Shown here: positions 43,371 through 52,485 of the stretch, piece after piece
How positions within the stretch are numbered: position 1 is the first letter of the stretch
Layout of the letters: each line of letters begins with the position of its first letter
From: Candidatus Amarolinea dominans
Lineage (GTDB): Bacteria > Chloroflexota > Anaerolineae > SSC4 > Amarolineaceae
Reading direction: 5' to 3'
Length of the DNA stretch: 64,000 nt
Assembly (NCBI GenBank): GCA_016719785.1
Contig: JADJYJ010000004.1
Coordinates: forward strand, 1 to 64,000
Notes under the pieces: model-generated
What the model was told of the DNA's origin: nothing
The model's database searches: none
What the model saw: only the letters and a program-made list of their open reading frames with translations
Position numbers and translations under genes: made by a program

Positions 43371-44663
43371 ATGCAAAGAGTGTTCGCGCTACTTCTCAGC
43401 CTGTTCGTTCTGCTCAACCTGCCCGGCTGCGCCAGCACGCCAGCCCCCGGCGGCGCCGTGTCGTTCATGGTGTTCGGTGATCCGATCGAGCTTGCCGCCT
43501 ACCGAAAGCTCGTAGATGCTTTCCACGCACGCTACGCCTCCATTCGGGTCGAGCTGCGCCATGTACCGAATGAGAGTGACTATCGCCGCCAGTTGACGGC
43601 CGGCTTTGCCGCGGGTGCGCCGCCGGATATCATGCTGCTCAATTTTCGTCGCTTTGCCGCCTTTACCGCGCCGGGCGGCTTGCAGCCGCTCGGCCCCTAC
43701 CTGGCACGCAGCAGCGTCGTTCACGAAGCCGATTTCTATCCCCAGGCGTTGGAGGGCTTCCGGCTTGACAATCAACTGTGGTGCATCCCGCAGAACATCT
43801 CCAGCCTGGTCGTCTACTACAACCGTGATCTGTTCGACGCGGCCGGCCTTTCCTACCCGGCCTCCGATTGGACCTGGGACGACTTTCTGGCCGCGGCCAA
43901 GATCTTGACCCGCGACAACACCGGCGACGGTCGGCCTGAGCAGTACGGCGCGGGCATGGCGCCCAGCCTGATCCGCCTGGCGCCGTTCATCTGGGCCAAC
44001 GGCGGCGACATCGTGGATGACGTCAACCATCCCACCCGCATCACGCTGGACACGCCGGAGGCGCAGGCCGCGTTCCAGTGGTTCGTCAATTTGCAGGTAA
44101 AAGAGGGAGTCGTGCCCGACGCCGTGGCCGAACAGGGCGAAAGCAGCGAAAATCGGTTCCTCAATGGACGCCTGGCCATGTTCTTCAACAGCCGCCGCGG
44201 CGTGCCCACCTACCGCGCCATCAAGACCTTCACGTGGGATGTGGCGCCGATGCCGCAGGGGCAGCAGGCGGCCACCATCCTCCACGCCGACGCCTATTGC
44301 CTGGCAGCCGCAGCACCCGACAAGGACGCCGCCTGGCAGTTCATCGAATTTGCCAACTCGGTGGACGGCCAGAAGATCATTGCCGAAACCGGTCGCACCG
44401 TGCCCTCGCTGCGCCAGGTGGCTGAATCGGCCGCTTTCCTCGATCCCGCGCAAGCACCGGCCAGCAGCCGCGTCTTTCTCAGTGTCATCCCCACCATCCG
44501 CCGCCTGCCGCTGCTGCCCAATTGGGTGGGCATCGAAGAGACGGTCAATCGCGAAATCGAACGGGCCTTCTATGGCCAGGCCACGGTTGAGGAGGCAACC
44601 AACGCAGCAGTTTCACAAACATTGTCCTATTTCCAACTTGCCGTACCCGAAAAACCGAAGTAA
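43371..44663 (+). CDS. Sugar ABC transporter substrate-binding lipoprotein (family 1)
   Basis: The ATG at 43371 starts a lipoprotein signal peptide with lipobox LNLPGC (Cys near residue 20). The 430-residue protein has the MalE-like family 1 fold: MVFGDPIELAAYRKLVDAF, GAPPDIMLLNFRRF, IPQNISSLVVYYNRDLFDAAG and WTWDDFLAAAKILT. It binds the sugar outside the membrane for the two permeases; co-occurrence with GH1 suggests a beta-glucoside or cellobiose-type ligand. Last gene of the operon. Confidence 0.9.
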   Translation: MQRVFALLLSLFVLLNLPGCASTPAPGGAVSFMVFGDPIELAAYRKLVDAFHARYASIRVELRHVPNESDYRRQLTAGFAAGAPPDIMLLNFRRFAAFTAPGGLQPLGPYLARSSVVHEADFYPQALEGFRLDNQLWCIPQNISSLVVYYNRDLFDAAGLSYPASDWTWDDFLAAAKILTRDNTGDGRPEQYGAGMAPSLIRLAPFIWANGGDIVDDVNHPTRITLDTPEAQAAFQWFVNLQVKEGVVPDAVAEQGESSENRFLNGRLAMFFNSRRGVPTYRAIKTFTWDVAPMPQGQQAATILHADAYCLAAAAPDKDAAWQFIEFANSVDGQKIIAETGRTVPSLRQVAESAAFLDPAQAPASSRVFLSVIPTIRRLPLLPNWVGIEETVNREIERAFYGQATVEEATNAAVSQTLSYFQLAVPEKPK

Positions 44664-44688
44664 AATCAGAGTCACAACGAACTTCGTC

Positions 44689-44708
44689 GCGCCGAACTCG
44701 TTCGGCGC
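44689..44708. repeat. GCGCCGAA hairpin downstream of sugar operon
   Basis: Perfect GCGCCGAA (44689-44696) / TTCGGCGC (44701-44708) with a CTCG loop, 26 bases after the operon's last stop. A close relative of the sequence occurs near 30380-30460. It may serve as a terminator, though without a T-run. Confidence 0.45.
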
Positions 44709-44827
44709 ATTTCCAAGTCACTTTCCCATGCGCCCAGCGCGCAACCGTGAATGAAAATGTCTTTCGCCTCTGCGCCTTTGCGTAAAGACAGTTCAGTTCA
44801 GGCAATTCGAAGGAGGATTAGCCTATC

Positions 44828-47617
44828 ATGCATCGCTATCTCAAGTTGCTCGGTACGTTCAGTGTCTTGCTGCTCGCCGTGGTACTGCTGTTTTCTACCC
44901 GGCTGGCTCGCGTCGCCACATCCACCACGCTCCGTCCGCAAGAAGGCGGAGTCACTCTCTACGTCAGCGAAGAGGTCAAGCCGGGTCTCAGCCGCCCTGT
45001 CAGCGAGCTGCCAACCGTGGAGCCAGCGCCGTTGAAGCTCGATCGTGAGATCAACCCACGCCAGAACAAGTCCACCTTCCTGCAAGGGCCGGTTGATCTG
45101 CCCAACGGCGGGCCAGACCCCTTGCTCGATCGCTCCAACAACAACGGCGCAAACACCCCCGGCCTAATCCTCAGCTTCGACGGCATCAGCTATGCCACGG
45201 GTGGCTCCGGCTCCCCGCCAGACACCAACGGCGATGTCGGCCCCAACCACTACGTGCAGATGGTCAACAGCACGTTTTCCATCTTCAACAAGAGCGGCGC
45301 CCTGCTGGCCGGCCCAACCGCCATCAACCAACTGTGGGGCGGCGCGGGCACCCGCTGCGGCACCCGCAATGACGGCGACCCGGTTGTGGTTTACGATCAG
45401 ATGGCCGACCGCTGGCTGCTGAGTCAGTTCGTCTCGGCCAGCCCCTACTACATCTGCGTCGCCATCTCGCAAACGGCCAATCCCCAGGGCGCCTACTACA
45501 CCTACGACTTCTCGGTGACCGAGCTACCTGACTACTTCAAGTTCGGCGCCTGGCCTGACGCCTACTACATGTCATCGAACGAGTCCACCTACGGCGCGTA
45601 TGCGTTCAACCGCACGCGCATGTTGCAAGGTCTGTCCGCCACTTATGTCAAGTTTACCGGCCAGACCAATTTCCTGATGCCAGCCGATGTGGATGGCCCC
45701 ACGGCGCCGCCCGCGAACGCGGCTGGCACCTTCTACACCTTCAAGGATAACAGTTACAGCGGGCATGGTGGCGGCGTGGACCGGCTGGAAGTGTTCCAGT
45801 TGGTGCCCGATTTCACCACGCCGGCCAATTCCACCTTCACCCTGGTGTCCACCATCCCCGTCTCCAGCTACACCTATACCGTCTGCGGCTTCTTCGTCAT
45901 GAACTGCATCCCGCAGCAGGGCACCACCGCCAAGCTCGACCCGCTGTCCGAATGGCCCATGTTCCGCCTGGCCTACCGCAACTTCGGCAGCTATGAAGCG
46001 TTGGCAGGCAACTTCACCGTGGATGTCGGTTCGGATCGCGCCGGCATCCGCTGGTTCGAACTGCGCCGCTCTGGCGGCGCCTGGTCACTGTACCAGGAAG
46101 GCACGCAGGCGCCCGGCGCCGAACATCGCTGGGTCGGCAGCATCGCCATGGATCGCAACGGCAACATCGCCCTGGGCTACAGCGTTTCCAGCAGCAGCAT
46201 GTACCCGGCCATCCGCTACGCCACGCGCCTGGGCACCGACACGTTGGGCACCCTGCAAACGGAAGCCACCCTGCTGGCCGGCACCGGTTCGCAGACCGCC
46301 ACGCACAACCGCTGGGGCGACTACGCCGATATGACGGTTGACCCCACCGACGACTGCACCTTCTGGTTCACCACCGAATACTTCTCGACCTCCGGCTCAT
46401 CATGGAAGACCCGCATCGGCAGCTTCAAGATGGCCGAGTGTACATCCGGGCCGACGCCCACCCCCGGGCCAACCTCGACAGCCACGCCGACCGCGACGGT
46501 GACGCCGACCCCGCTGCCCACCACCTGCACCACGTTTGCCAGCAGCGACGTGCCCAAGACGATCTCCGCCAGCGGCACGCCCACGGTCAGCTCAGTGCTG
46601 GCCGTCAGCGGCAGCGGCGCCATCAGTGACATCAACGTGCTGGGCCTCAACGGCACGCACACCTGGATCAACGACCTGGACTTCAACCTGCAAAGCCCAC
46701 TCGGCACCCTGGTGCAGATCATGGCGCGCTCGTGCAGTTCTGAGGACAACTTCAACCTCAACCTGGATGACGAAGCCGCCGCCGGCAGTTGGCCCTGTCC
46801 GCCGATCGGTGGTGGCACCTATCGTCCGAGCAACGCCCTCTCCGCGTTCGACGGGCAAAACGCCAACGGCGCCTGGACCCTCATCATTCACGACAACGCC
46901 AACCTGGACGGCGGCAGCCTGAGCGGCTGGAGCCTGCAGATCTGCGTGCCCATGAGCCAGACGCCCACCGCCACGCCCACATCGGCGCCGCCCACTGCCA
47001 CACCAACGCCCGCGCCGGCCACGGCCACGCCAACGGCAGCGCCGCCGACTGCCACCTGGACACCAACGACAGCACCGCCGACCGCCACCCCCACCACGCC
47101 TCCGGGCAGCACCGGCTTCCTCAGCCCGGCCTCCAACGCGGCTGAGACCGGCGGTGACAACAACGGCTTCGAGGTCAGCCCCACCAACGCGTATGCCGAT
47201 GACGGTCTCTTTGCCGTAGATAACAACAGCGGCGCCGGCACGGCGACCTCCTGCGGCAACGCCAAGAAGGACCGCCAGCGCTTCTACACCTACGGCGTCA
47301 GTCTCCCCGGCGGCGCGACGGTCAAGGGCATCGAAGTACGGCTGGATGCCAAGGTGGACAGCACCTCCGGCTCGCCCAAGTTCTGCGTACAACTGTCATG
47401 GGACGGCGGCGTCAGTTGGAGCACGGCCAAGTCAACCGCCACGCTGACCACGGCTGAGGCCAGCTACGTGCTCGGCGGCGCCACCGACACCTGGGGGCAC
47501 ACCTGGACCACGACGCAACTGAACGATACCAACCTGCGCGTGCGCATCATCTCGGTCGCCGCCTCCACCGTGCGCGACTTCTCGCTCGATTGGGCTGCCC
47601 TGCGGGTCTCGTACTGA
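44828..47617 (+). CDS. Large secreted protein with P-domain and Thr/Pro linkers
   Basis: The 929-residue protein has a signal peptide (LLGTFSVLLLAVVLLFSTRL) and a ~480-residue domain with beta-propeller-like features (PDTNGDVGPNHYVQMVNSTF, WLLSQFVS, MPADVDGP). A Thr/Pro linker follows, then a proprotein-convertase P-domain-like module (residues ~563-707; DLDFNLQSPLGT, ALSAFDGQNANGAWTLIIHD). A second Thr/Pro linker leads to a final ~165-residue beta domain. P-domains normally stabilise or attach secreted proteases; no protease site is visible here. The role is on the cell surface. Confidence 0.78.
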   Translation: MHRYLKLLGTFSVLLLAVVLLFSTRLARVATSTTLRPQEGGVTLYVSEEVKPGLSRPVSELPTVEPAPLKLDREINPRQNKSTFLQGPVDLPNGGPDPLLDRSNNNGANTPGLILSFDGISYATGGSGSPPDTNGDVGPNHYVQMVNSTFSIFNKSGALLAGPTAINQLWGGAGTRCGTRNDGDPVVVYDQMADRWLLSQFVSASPYYICVAISQTANPQGAYYTYDFSVTELPDYFKFGAWPDAYYMSSNESTYGAYAFNRTRMLQGLSATYVKFTGQTNFLMPADVDGPTAPPANAAGTFYTFKDNSYSGHGGGVDRLEVFQLVPDFTTPANSTFTLVSTIPVSSYTYTVCGFFVMNCIPQQGTTAKLDPLSEWPMFRLAYRNFGSYEALAGNFTVDVGSDRAGIRWFELRRSGGAWSLYQEGTQAPGAEHRWVGSIAMDRNGNIALGYSVSSSSMYPAIRYATRLGTDTLGTLQTEATLLAGTGSQTATHNRWGDYADMTVDPTDDCTFWFTTEYFSTSGSSWKTRIGSFKMAECTSGPTPTPGPTSTATPTATVTPTPLPTTCTTFASSDVPKTISASGTPTVSSVLAVSGSGAISDINVLGLNGTHTWINDLDFNLQSPLGTLVQIMARSCSSEDNFNLNLDDEAAAGSWPCPPIGGGTYRPSNALSAFDGQNANGAWTLIIHDNANLDGGSLSGWSLQICVPMSQTPTATPTSAPPTATPTPAPATATPTAAPPTATWTPTTAPPTATPTTPPGSTGFLSPASNAAETGGDNNGFEVSPTNAYADDGLFAVDNNSGAGTATSCGNAKKDRQRFYTYGVSLPGGATVKGIEVRLDAKVDSTSGSPKFCVQLSWDGGVSWSTAKSTATLTTAEASYVLGGATDTWGHTWTTTQLNDTNLRVRIISVAASTVRDFSLDWAALRVSY

Positions 47618-47678
47618 CATCCAAGACAGGTCTGTAACCGAGCACCCGGCGGTTACAGACTCGAACCGCCTGAAAACA

Positions 47679-47712
47679 GAGGGGCCGGTCATCCCATGAT
47701 GACCGGCCCCTC
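47679..47712. terminator. Strong 15-bp hairpin after the P-domain gene
   Basis: GAGGGGCCGGTCATC (47679-47693) pairs perfectly with GATGACCGGCCCCTC (47698-47712), loop CCAT. It lies 62 bases after the stop at 47617. The stem is long and GC-rich; no T-run follows. Confidence 0.7.
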
Positions 47713-47731
47713 GCCGTGTCTACCCCCGTAG

Positions 47732-47824
47732 GTCACGCCTCCGGCGTGACAACGCCCCTCTACCCCAGATCACGCCCCCCTGCACCCAGCGCCATCCGCC
47801 CGTAAGTCACGCCTCCGGCGTGAC
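47732..47824. repeat. Direct repeat of GTCACGCC-TCC-GGCGTGAC hairpin
   Basis: Two copies of a GTAxGTCACGCCTCCGGCGTGACAACGC unit (hairpins at 47732-47750 and 47806-47824), each with 8-bp stems, are separated by 55 bases. They sit in the 47618-47936 gap, which contains no gene. The element type is unknown. Confidence 0.6.
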
Positions 47825-47839
47825 AACGCTCTCTTCCCC

Positions 47840-47872
47840 CCTTCTCCTCTCCGCCGCGCGGAGAGGAGAAGG
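47840..47872. repeat. 14-bp CCTTCTCCTCTCCG inverted repeat
   Basis: CCTTCTCCTCTCCG (47840-47853) and CGGAGAGGAGAAGG (47859-47872) are perfect inverted repeats with a CCGCG loop. It is a purine/pyrimidine-biased palindrome followed by GGGTCGGGGGTTGAGGTGAGG. The type looks like the widely dispersed intergenic palindromes of such genomes. Confidence 0.6.
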
Positions 47873-47936
47873 GGTCGGGGGTTGAGGTGAGGCCACCCGC
47901 ATTTACATCCGCGATTGCGCCCCCAGGCAAGGAGAC

Positions 47937-48149
47937 TCACGCCGGAAGGGCATCATAGCCGAGCTGTTTGGCCGCGGCGATGATCCTGGCCTCCGTCAGC
48001 CGGCGTTCGTCGTACTCCACTTCCATCGTCTGCTTGTGGTAGCTGGCATTGACGGCCTTCACGCCGTCCAGCTCATCCTCAAGCCCCTCCAGCGCCATAG
48101 CACAGCCGCTGCAGCGCATATTCGGCACCCGAAAAACCTTCTTCACCAT
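47937..48149 (-). CDS. Heavy-metal-associated (HMA) domain protein, CopZ-like
   Basis: A 70-residue single HMA domain with the metal-binding loop MRCSGC near residue 11-16 and a C-terminal LGYDAL motif. CopZ-like chaperones bind Cu(I) through the two cysteines and pass it to exporters. It lies 31 bases downstream of a membrane gene with a cupredoxin-like end, same strand, so copper handling is likely. Gene symbol cannot be assigned. Confidence 0.85.
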   Translation of the reverse strand: MVKKVFRVPNMRCSGCAMALEGLEDELDGVKAVNASYHKQTMEVEYDERRLTEARIIAAAKQLGYDALPA

Positions 48150-48180
48150 CTCGTCAATCCCCTCCGCTCACCAGAGCAAT

Positions 48181-49371
48181 CTATTCGAAGCGGATTTGCC
48201 CGCCGTACATGCCCATCGAACAGGTGAAACGCAGGACGCTGCCGGCCTTCTGCGGCGGCAGATCAATACTGGTCACACCTGAAGGGGGCAACAGGCGTTC
48301 GATGCGCAGGGCGGGAATCACAAACGCCTGCGCACAGCTATAGGTCTTGTCGGTCACCAGATCGAGCCGCACCGGCTGCCCCGCCTTAGCCCGCGTCGAA
48401 GCCGGGAAATAACCATCGTTGAGCGCACGCACGGTGATGGTATTCTCGGTGTCGGCCTGTCCCGACTCAGTGCTGGCTCCCCCATTCGCCGCGCACGAGG
48501 TCAGCTTCGGATCGCATTCGATGGCGCTCAGATCGGTGACGGAGCCGGTGGTTGCGGGTACGGCCGCAGCGGGGAGCAGGGCGCGGGCGACATTGTTCAA
48601 CGAGAGCGGCGAACCGAGCAGATTGAGGCCGGTGTTGACCGAAATCAACCCAAGCACCAGGACGGCGATGGCCGCGACCTTGAGAACACGCGCCTCCAGC
48701 GCGCCGCCCAGGCGCGTTGCCAGGTAGGCCAACGTGAAGAAGGTTGGGCTGGTGCCCAGGGTGAACGCGGCCATGATCGCCGCGCCGGCCAACGGATTGC
48801 CGCTGCCAACCGCCAGCGCCATCATCGCCTGGGTCACACCGCAGGGAATCAGCACCGTGAGCAGCCCCAGAAAGAGCGGGGTGATCACCTCGCTGCTGCT
48901 GTTCTTGGCGGTGCGGCGGATGAAACGGGTCAGGCTGCGCGGCGGCTCGAAGACGAAGTAGCGGAAAATCGGATGCACCTCGAACATGCGCAGGGCGTTG
49001 CCCACCATGTAAATGCCAATCGCGATCTGCAGAATGCCGCGCACGGTGGGCGTCAATTGCAGAACCGATCCCAGCCAGCCCAGGAGCGCACCGAGCAGCG
49101 TGTAAGCCACCAGTTTGGCGCGCAGGAAGAGGGCAATCGGTCGCGCCACGTGCTTGGGTCGCGCCGGCGCGATTGGCGTCGCTTGAGCCAGCGCCTGGCG
49201 CCGTTTCTTGCCTTTGGGCAGCGCCGCTGGTTTGGCGACCAGCGTAGCCTGCACATCCTCCTCCACCTGGCGCGCAATCGAACTGGCGAGCAGGCCGCCT
49301 TGCACCGCCAGACAGCTCAGGCCGCCGGTGGTCAACCCGGTCACGAAAACAACCACAAGATCAGTCATCAT
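48181..49371 (-). CDS. Sulfite-exporter-like (TauE/SafE, DsbD-type) membrane protein with cupredoxin-like domain
   Basis: The 396-residue protein starts MMTDLVVVFVTGLTTGG; the membrane core has SCLAVQGGLLASSIA and LIPCGVTQAMMALAVGSGN, which fit the DsbD/SafE-related six-helix family with paired cysteines. A short linker precedes a C-terminal cupredoxin-like domain (VTDKTYSCAQAFVIPAL, FTCSMGMYGG), with Cys and Met ligands suited to copper. An arrangement of this type with a CopZ-like gene suggests copper export or delivery, not sulfite; this is inference. Confidence 0.75.
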   Translation of the reverse strand: MMTDLVVVFVTGLTTGGLSCLAVQGGLLASSIARQVEEDVQATLVAKPAALPKGKKRRQALAQATPIAPARPKHVARPIALFLRAKLVAYTLLGALLGWLGSVLQLTPTVRGILQIAIGIYMVGNALRMFEVHPIFRYFVFEPPRSLTRFIRRTAKNSSSEVITPLFLGLLTVLIPCGVTQAMMALAVGSGNPLAGAAIMAAFTLGTSPTFFTLAYLATRLGGALEARVLKVAAIAVLVLGLISVNTGLNLLGSPLSLNNVARALLPAAAVPATTGSVTDLSAIECDPKLTSCAANGGASTESGQADTENTITVRALNDGYFPASTRAKAGQPVRLDLVTDKTYSCAQAFVIPALRIERLLPPSGVTSIDLPPQKAGSVLRFTCSMGMYGGQIRFE

Positions 49372-49455
49372 GCCACCCCGATCGTCATGCTGGACGCTAT
49401 TGTAGCACAGGCAGGGGCTGGGCGCGCAATAAAGCCGCCAATACGCTAATACCGC

Positions 49456-51210
49456 CTACTGTTCCGCGGAAATGGAGAGATAAACATCGCTGATGGAGGC
49501 GGGATCGGCCGTGTAGAGCCGCCCACCGGTCACGCTGGCCATGCGACCCAGCACCTCCTTGTCCGCATCGCTCCCAAACGCGATAGAAAACAGCTTGATG
49601 CCGTCCGTCTCCGCGTTGGCCGGCAGGCAGGTTGCAAACATCTGATTCTCCGTCACTTTGCCGGCGGTGTCCCTGCCATCGGACAGCAGGATCACGCCGT
49701 ACAAGCGCGCATCGCCCGCGGCGCGATCCGCGCGGCGCTGATCCTCCAACGCCCTGCTGGCCTGGCAGACCGCTTCGTACAACGCCGTGCTGCCGCCGCT
49801 GGTCAGGCTCAGCACGCGCTGCGACAGGCCTTCGCCCACATCGCCCGTGCGCTGCGGGTCTTGCAGTTCAGTCACGCGGTCGCCAAAGATCAAGGCGCCC
49901 ACCCGATCCTCTGGATCAAGCCGGCGCAGGAATTCGGCCGTTGCCGTGCGAGCAGACTGGATCTTGGCGCCGGACATGCTGCCGGAAACATCAATCGCCA
50001 CATAAATCGTGGCCTTGCGCTTGGTGATCTTGAACAGGTCAATCACGGCCGCGCTGATGTCGGCGTTGGGGCTGGGCAGCGCGGGAATCGTGGCCGGGCT
50101 GACGCGGGGGTCCGTGCCGTGCGCCAGATCGAGCGGCGCGTGGAGAGGAATGGAGCGATCCAGCGGCCGCAGGTAACTGTCAATCGCCATCTCCTGCTGC
50201 TCGCGCGCAAGTAAATAGCTGCGGAAGATGCCCGCCGCTTCGGCCTGCTCAGGCGTGACCCAGGGCGCGTTGTCCAGAACACAGTAGGGATGGTCGGCCC
50301 AGATGGTGCCCGCGGCCGGGAAGATGAAAGCCAGTGGAAAGCTCAACTCGGCGCCGCGCTCCACATTGAAGCGCACCGCCTCCGCCTCCGGCACGGCCGC
50401 CGCGTGCAGGTAGCTGGTGCCCTGGCGTGCCATCAAATCGAGGATAGCCGGCGCCTCACGGCCGTACTTGGCCGTGTTCTGTTCCAGCAACTGCATGGCC
50501 TCCTTGACCTGCGGCGCATAGACATCGGCTACGGTCAGGGTGTCCTGCTTGCCGGCAATACCGTACACGAAGGTGGTCATGGAGAGCAGACCAGAATTGG
50601 CATAGGCGGGGTGAGTATGACCAAAGGTAAAGCGGCCCCACTCAGGACGGCCGCGGCTGGCCCAACCGTCAGGATCGGCGGCCAGCGCGACCATCGTATC
50701 CCAGCCGATCGGCTTGTCCGGCCAACCGAGCGCCTCGGCCATCGGCCGCCACATGGCAAAGCCAAGCGGCGCAAAGATGGTGGCCGGGCATGTGTCGCTG
50801 GCGAGGGGGCGATTGCCATGCTCGCGCGCCCACGCCGTGTTGGCCTGCTCCACCCAGGATGGGTCGCCGGGACTCCAGGCCACCGGCTGCAGCGTGCCGG
50901 CCAGGATCGCGTTCAGCGAGGCGCCGGAGGTCACGTGGCTGACCTCCACCACGATCGCATTGCCGGCGGCCGTCTTCTGCCGCGCGGCGTTGAACCCCTT
51001 GACCACCTGGTCGAGCCAGACCTTCTTGGTGTTGGACGACGCCAGGGTGACGCGGACCGTGCCCCTGGGCAACGGCGCGGTGGTGGCCGTCGCAGTCCCC
51101 GGCCCGTTACCCCCGCCGTTGCCCCCGCCGTTGCGGCTGATCGCCGCGACGAGCACGATCAGGAAAGCAAAGCCCACAATAGCCAAAAAGAGCACGCGTG
51201 TTCGGTTCAT
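49456..51210 (-). CDS. VWA-domain protein with solute-binding-like module
   Basis: The start at 51210 gives an N-terminal membrane helix (LFLAIVGFAFLIVLVAAI). The 584-residue protein has an extracellular part like ABC binding proteins (VTLASSNTKKVWLDQVVKGF, LDNAPWVTPEQ) to about residue 360. A VWA domain follows from about 395, with an intact MIDAS motif DVSGSMS (near residue 405) and DGRDTAG for metal binding. It is likely a surface protein anchored by its N-terminus; ligand unknown. Gene neighbours (copper pair, toxin-antitoxin) give no hint of function. Confidence 0.82.
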   Translation of the reverse strand: MNRTRVLFLAIVGFAFLIVLVAAISRNGGGNGGGNGPGTATATTAPLPRGTVRVTLASSNTKKVWLDQVVKGFNAARQKTAAGNAIVVEVSHVTSGASLNAILAGTLQPVAWSPGDPSWVEQANTAWAREHGNRPLASDTCPATIFAPLGFAMWRPMAEALGWPDKPIGWDTMVALAADPDGWASRGRPEWGRFTFGHTHPAYANSGLLSMTTFVYGIAGKQDTLTVADVYAPQVKEAMQLLEQNTAKYGREAPAILDLMARQGTSYLHAAAVPEAEAVRFNVERGAELSFPLAFIFPAAGTIWADHPYCVLDNAPWVTPEQAEAAGIFRSYLLAREQQEMAIDSYLRPLDRSIPLHAPLDLAHGTDPRVSPATIPALPSPNADISAAVIDLFKITKRKATIYVAIDVSGSMSGAKIQSARTATAEFLRRLDPEDRVGALIFGDRVTELQDPQRTGDVGEGLSQRVLSLTSGGSTALYEAVCQASRALEDQRRADRAAGDARLYGVILLSDGRDTAGKVTENQMFATCLPANAETDGIKLFSIAFGSDADKEVLGRMASVTGGRLYTADPASISDVYLSISAEQ

Positions 51211-51399
51211 GGTTTCATTAAGTCCTGATTGTCCTATCGGTGTATACACGGCGCGGGGGCGTTTGTTACGCAACTGGTTGCTTCTCTGCGCACACATACC
51301 AATTGTGCGGCATGTCGGGCATCAGCGTGGGGATGATGTTGAGCCCATCGTTCACCTCGGCGGGTTGGATCAATCACTCATTCGTCTATCGAAGGACCA

Positions 51400-51822
51400 T
51401 CAGGAGTAAGCCGGGAGATCCGACAACAGGTTCGCGAACCCGGCCTGACCGAAGTGCCGGTCGGTCGTCAACACTTGCATCATGTTTCGCTCCTGCATCA
51501 CGACGAAGGATAGGCAGTCGGTCAAACCCCATTCCTTGTCCATGCGATCGCCGTACAACGTAAGGGCACGTTCGAATAGGGCGGCATCCACAGGCACGAC
51601 TTCAATGTGGGGATCGGCGCGCAAATCCTGGATCGTCGCGTAACCTAAGGCGCGCCAGCGAGCGCGGCTCAGGGCATTGCCGATCTCCGTCAGCACAGCC
51701 TCAGTGGTGAGGAATGGCGGCTTGATCTGGCGCGCAGCCGCAGCTGCGCGGCCGTGGTGCTCATCGGCGGTGTTGATCAATGCCAGGATGTAACCGGTGT
51801 CAATGAAGATCGGAGGCTTCAT
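51400..51822 (-). CDS. PIN-domain toxin, VapC-like
   Basis: A 140-residue PIN-domain protein. Acidic active-site residues are visible: D in FIDTGYILAL, E in TEAVLTEIGNAL, D in LTDCLSFVVM and D in TTDRHF. VapC toxins cleave RNA such as tRNA and are kept in check by their antitoxin. The gene starts inside the end of the antitoxin gene (ATGA, four bases), so it forms a typical toxin-antitoxin operon. The system seems intact. Confidence 0.88.
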   Translation of the reverse strand: MKPPIFIDTGYILALINTADEHHGRAAAAARQIKPPFLTTEAVLTEIGNALSRARWRALGYATIQDLRADPHIEVVPVDAALFERALTLYGDRMDKEWGLTDCLSFVVMQERNMMQVLTTDRHFGQAGFANLLSDLPAYS

Positions 51823-52070
51823 TGCTTCTCGGTGCCGTAGAGATAGTGGTCGTGTTGTTCAGCAAGATCGCTCACGCCCAAGTCGGTGGCCCGGTCAAGA
51901 ATGCGCTGGAACGCGGTGGTGGATGGCTCAGCCTGCGTCCGCGGCGCCGTCGCCAAAGCAGCCAGGCGGCTCAGGAGCACCACCACGTCAGTGCGCTCTT
52001 GCTTCGCCAGGGTGTCCAGCCTGGTATAAAGGTCTTTGGGCAGCTTGACGGTCACAGTCCCAACAGTCAT
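51819..52070 (-). CDS. RHH-type antitoxin, VapB-like
   Basis: An 83-residue protein with N-terminal TVTVKLPKDLYTRLDTLAK, a ribbon-helix-helix-like pattern, and a longer C-terminal region that would wrap the toxin. It probably neutralises the PIN toxin and represses the operon. It is translationally coupled to the toxin gene. Three CCTTGATGTT repeats just upstream are candidate operators. Confidence 0.8.
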   Translation of the reverse strand: MTVGTVTVKLPKDLYTRLDTLAKQERTDVVVLLSRLAALATAPRTQAEPSTTAFQRILDRATDLGVSDLAEQHDHYLYGTEKQ

Positions 52071-52080
52071 AGCCTTGTCT

Positions 52081-52110
52081 CCTTGATGTTCCTTGATGTT
52101 CCTTGATGTT
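52081..52110. promoter_or_regulatory. Three tandem 10-bp repeats upstream of antitoxin gene
   Basis: CCTTGATGTT occurs three times without spacing at 52081-52110, just upstream of the antitoxin start (52070), with a fourth half copy (CCTTGATGG) near 52114. Direct repeats at this place suggest an operator for the ribbon-helix-helix protein. Confidence 0.5.
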
Positions 52111-52187
52111 CGTCCTTGATGGCTCGATTATAGCATAGGAAAGAGGATTTTCATAGCATTCCCAATTTCCTTGAAGAACAAATCCCG

Positions 52188-52370
52188 TCACGCATCCAAC
52201 TTTGCGCCAAGCTGGAAGCCATGATTCGCCGCGCCCTCCGCACCGACCTGCGTCTCCGCACCGGGGTCGTCGAACAGCCGGTCGTCACGCGCACTCTCCA
52301 GCACGCGCACGCTCGCCGTCCAGCGCGCGGTCGCGCCGAGCAACTGATCAGGTGTGGGTGTCGTTGACAT
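52188..52370 (-). pseudogene. SAM-dependent methyltransferase N-terminal remnant
   Basis: The reading frame MSTTPTPDQLLGATARWTA continues with VRVLESARDDRLFDDPGA, the classic start of PPM1/TCMP-like SAM methyltransferases, but the rest (SAM motif and catalytic body) is absent and the sequence ends after about 60 residues. It is a broken copy. It lies directly after a second remnant. Confidence 0.6.
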
Positions 52371-52485
52371 ATTTGTCCTCAACCCGACTTGATTCCTGGG
52401 CGTATCGTGGACCAGGCAAGCAGGCGTCAACGAAAGCGGTGTGAACTCACATGATTGGGCCAGGGGTGAGGCGGGTTTCAACCGA

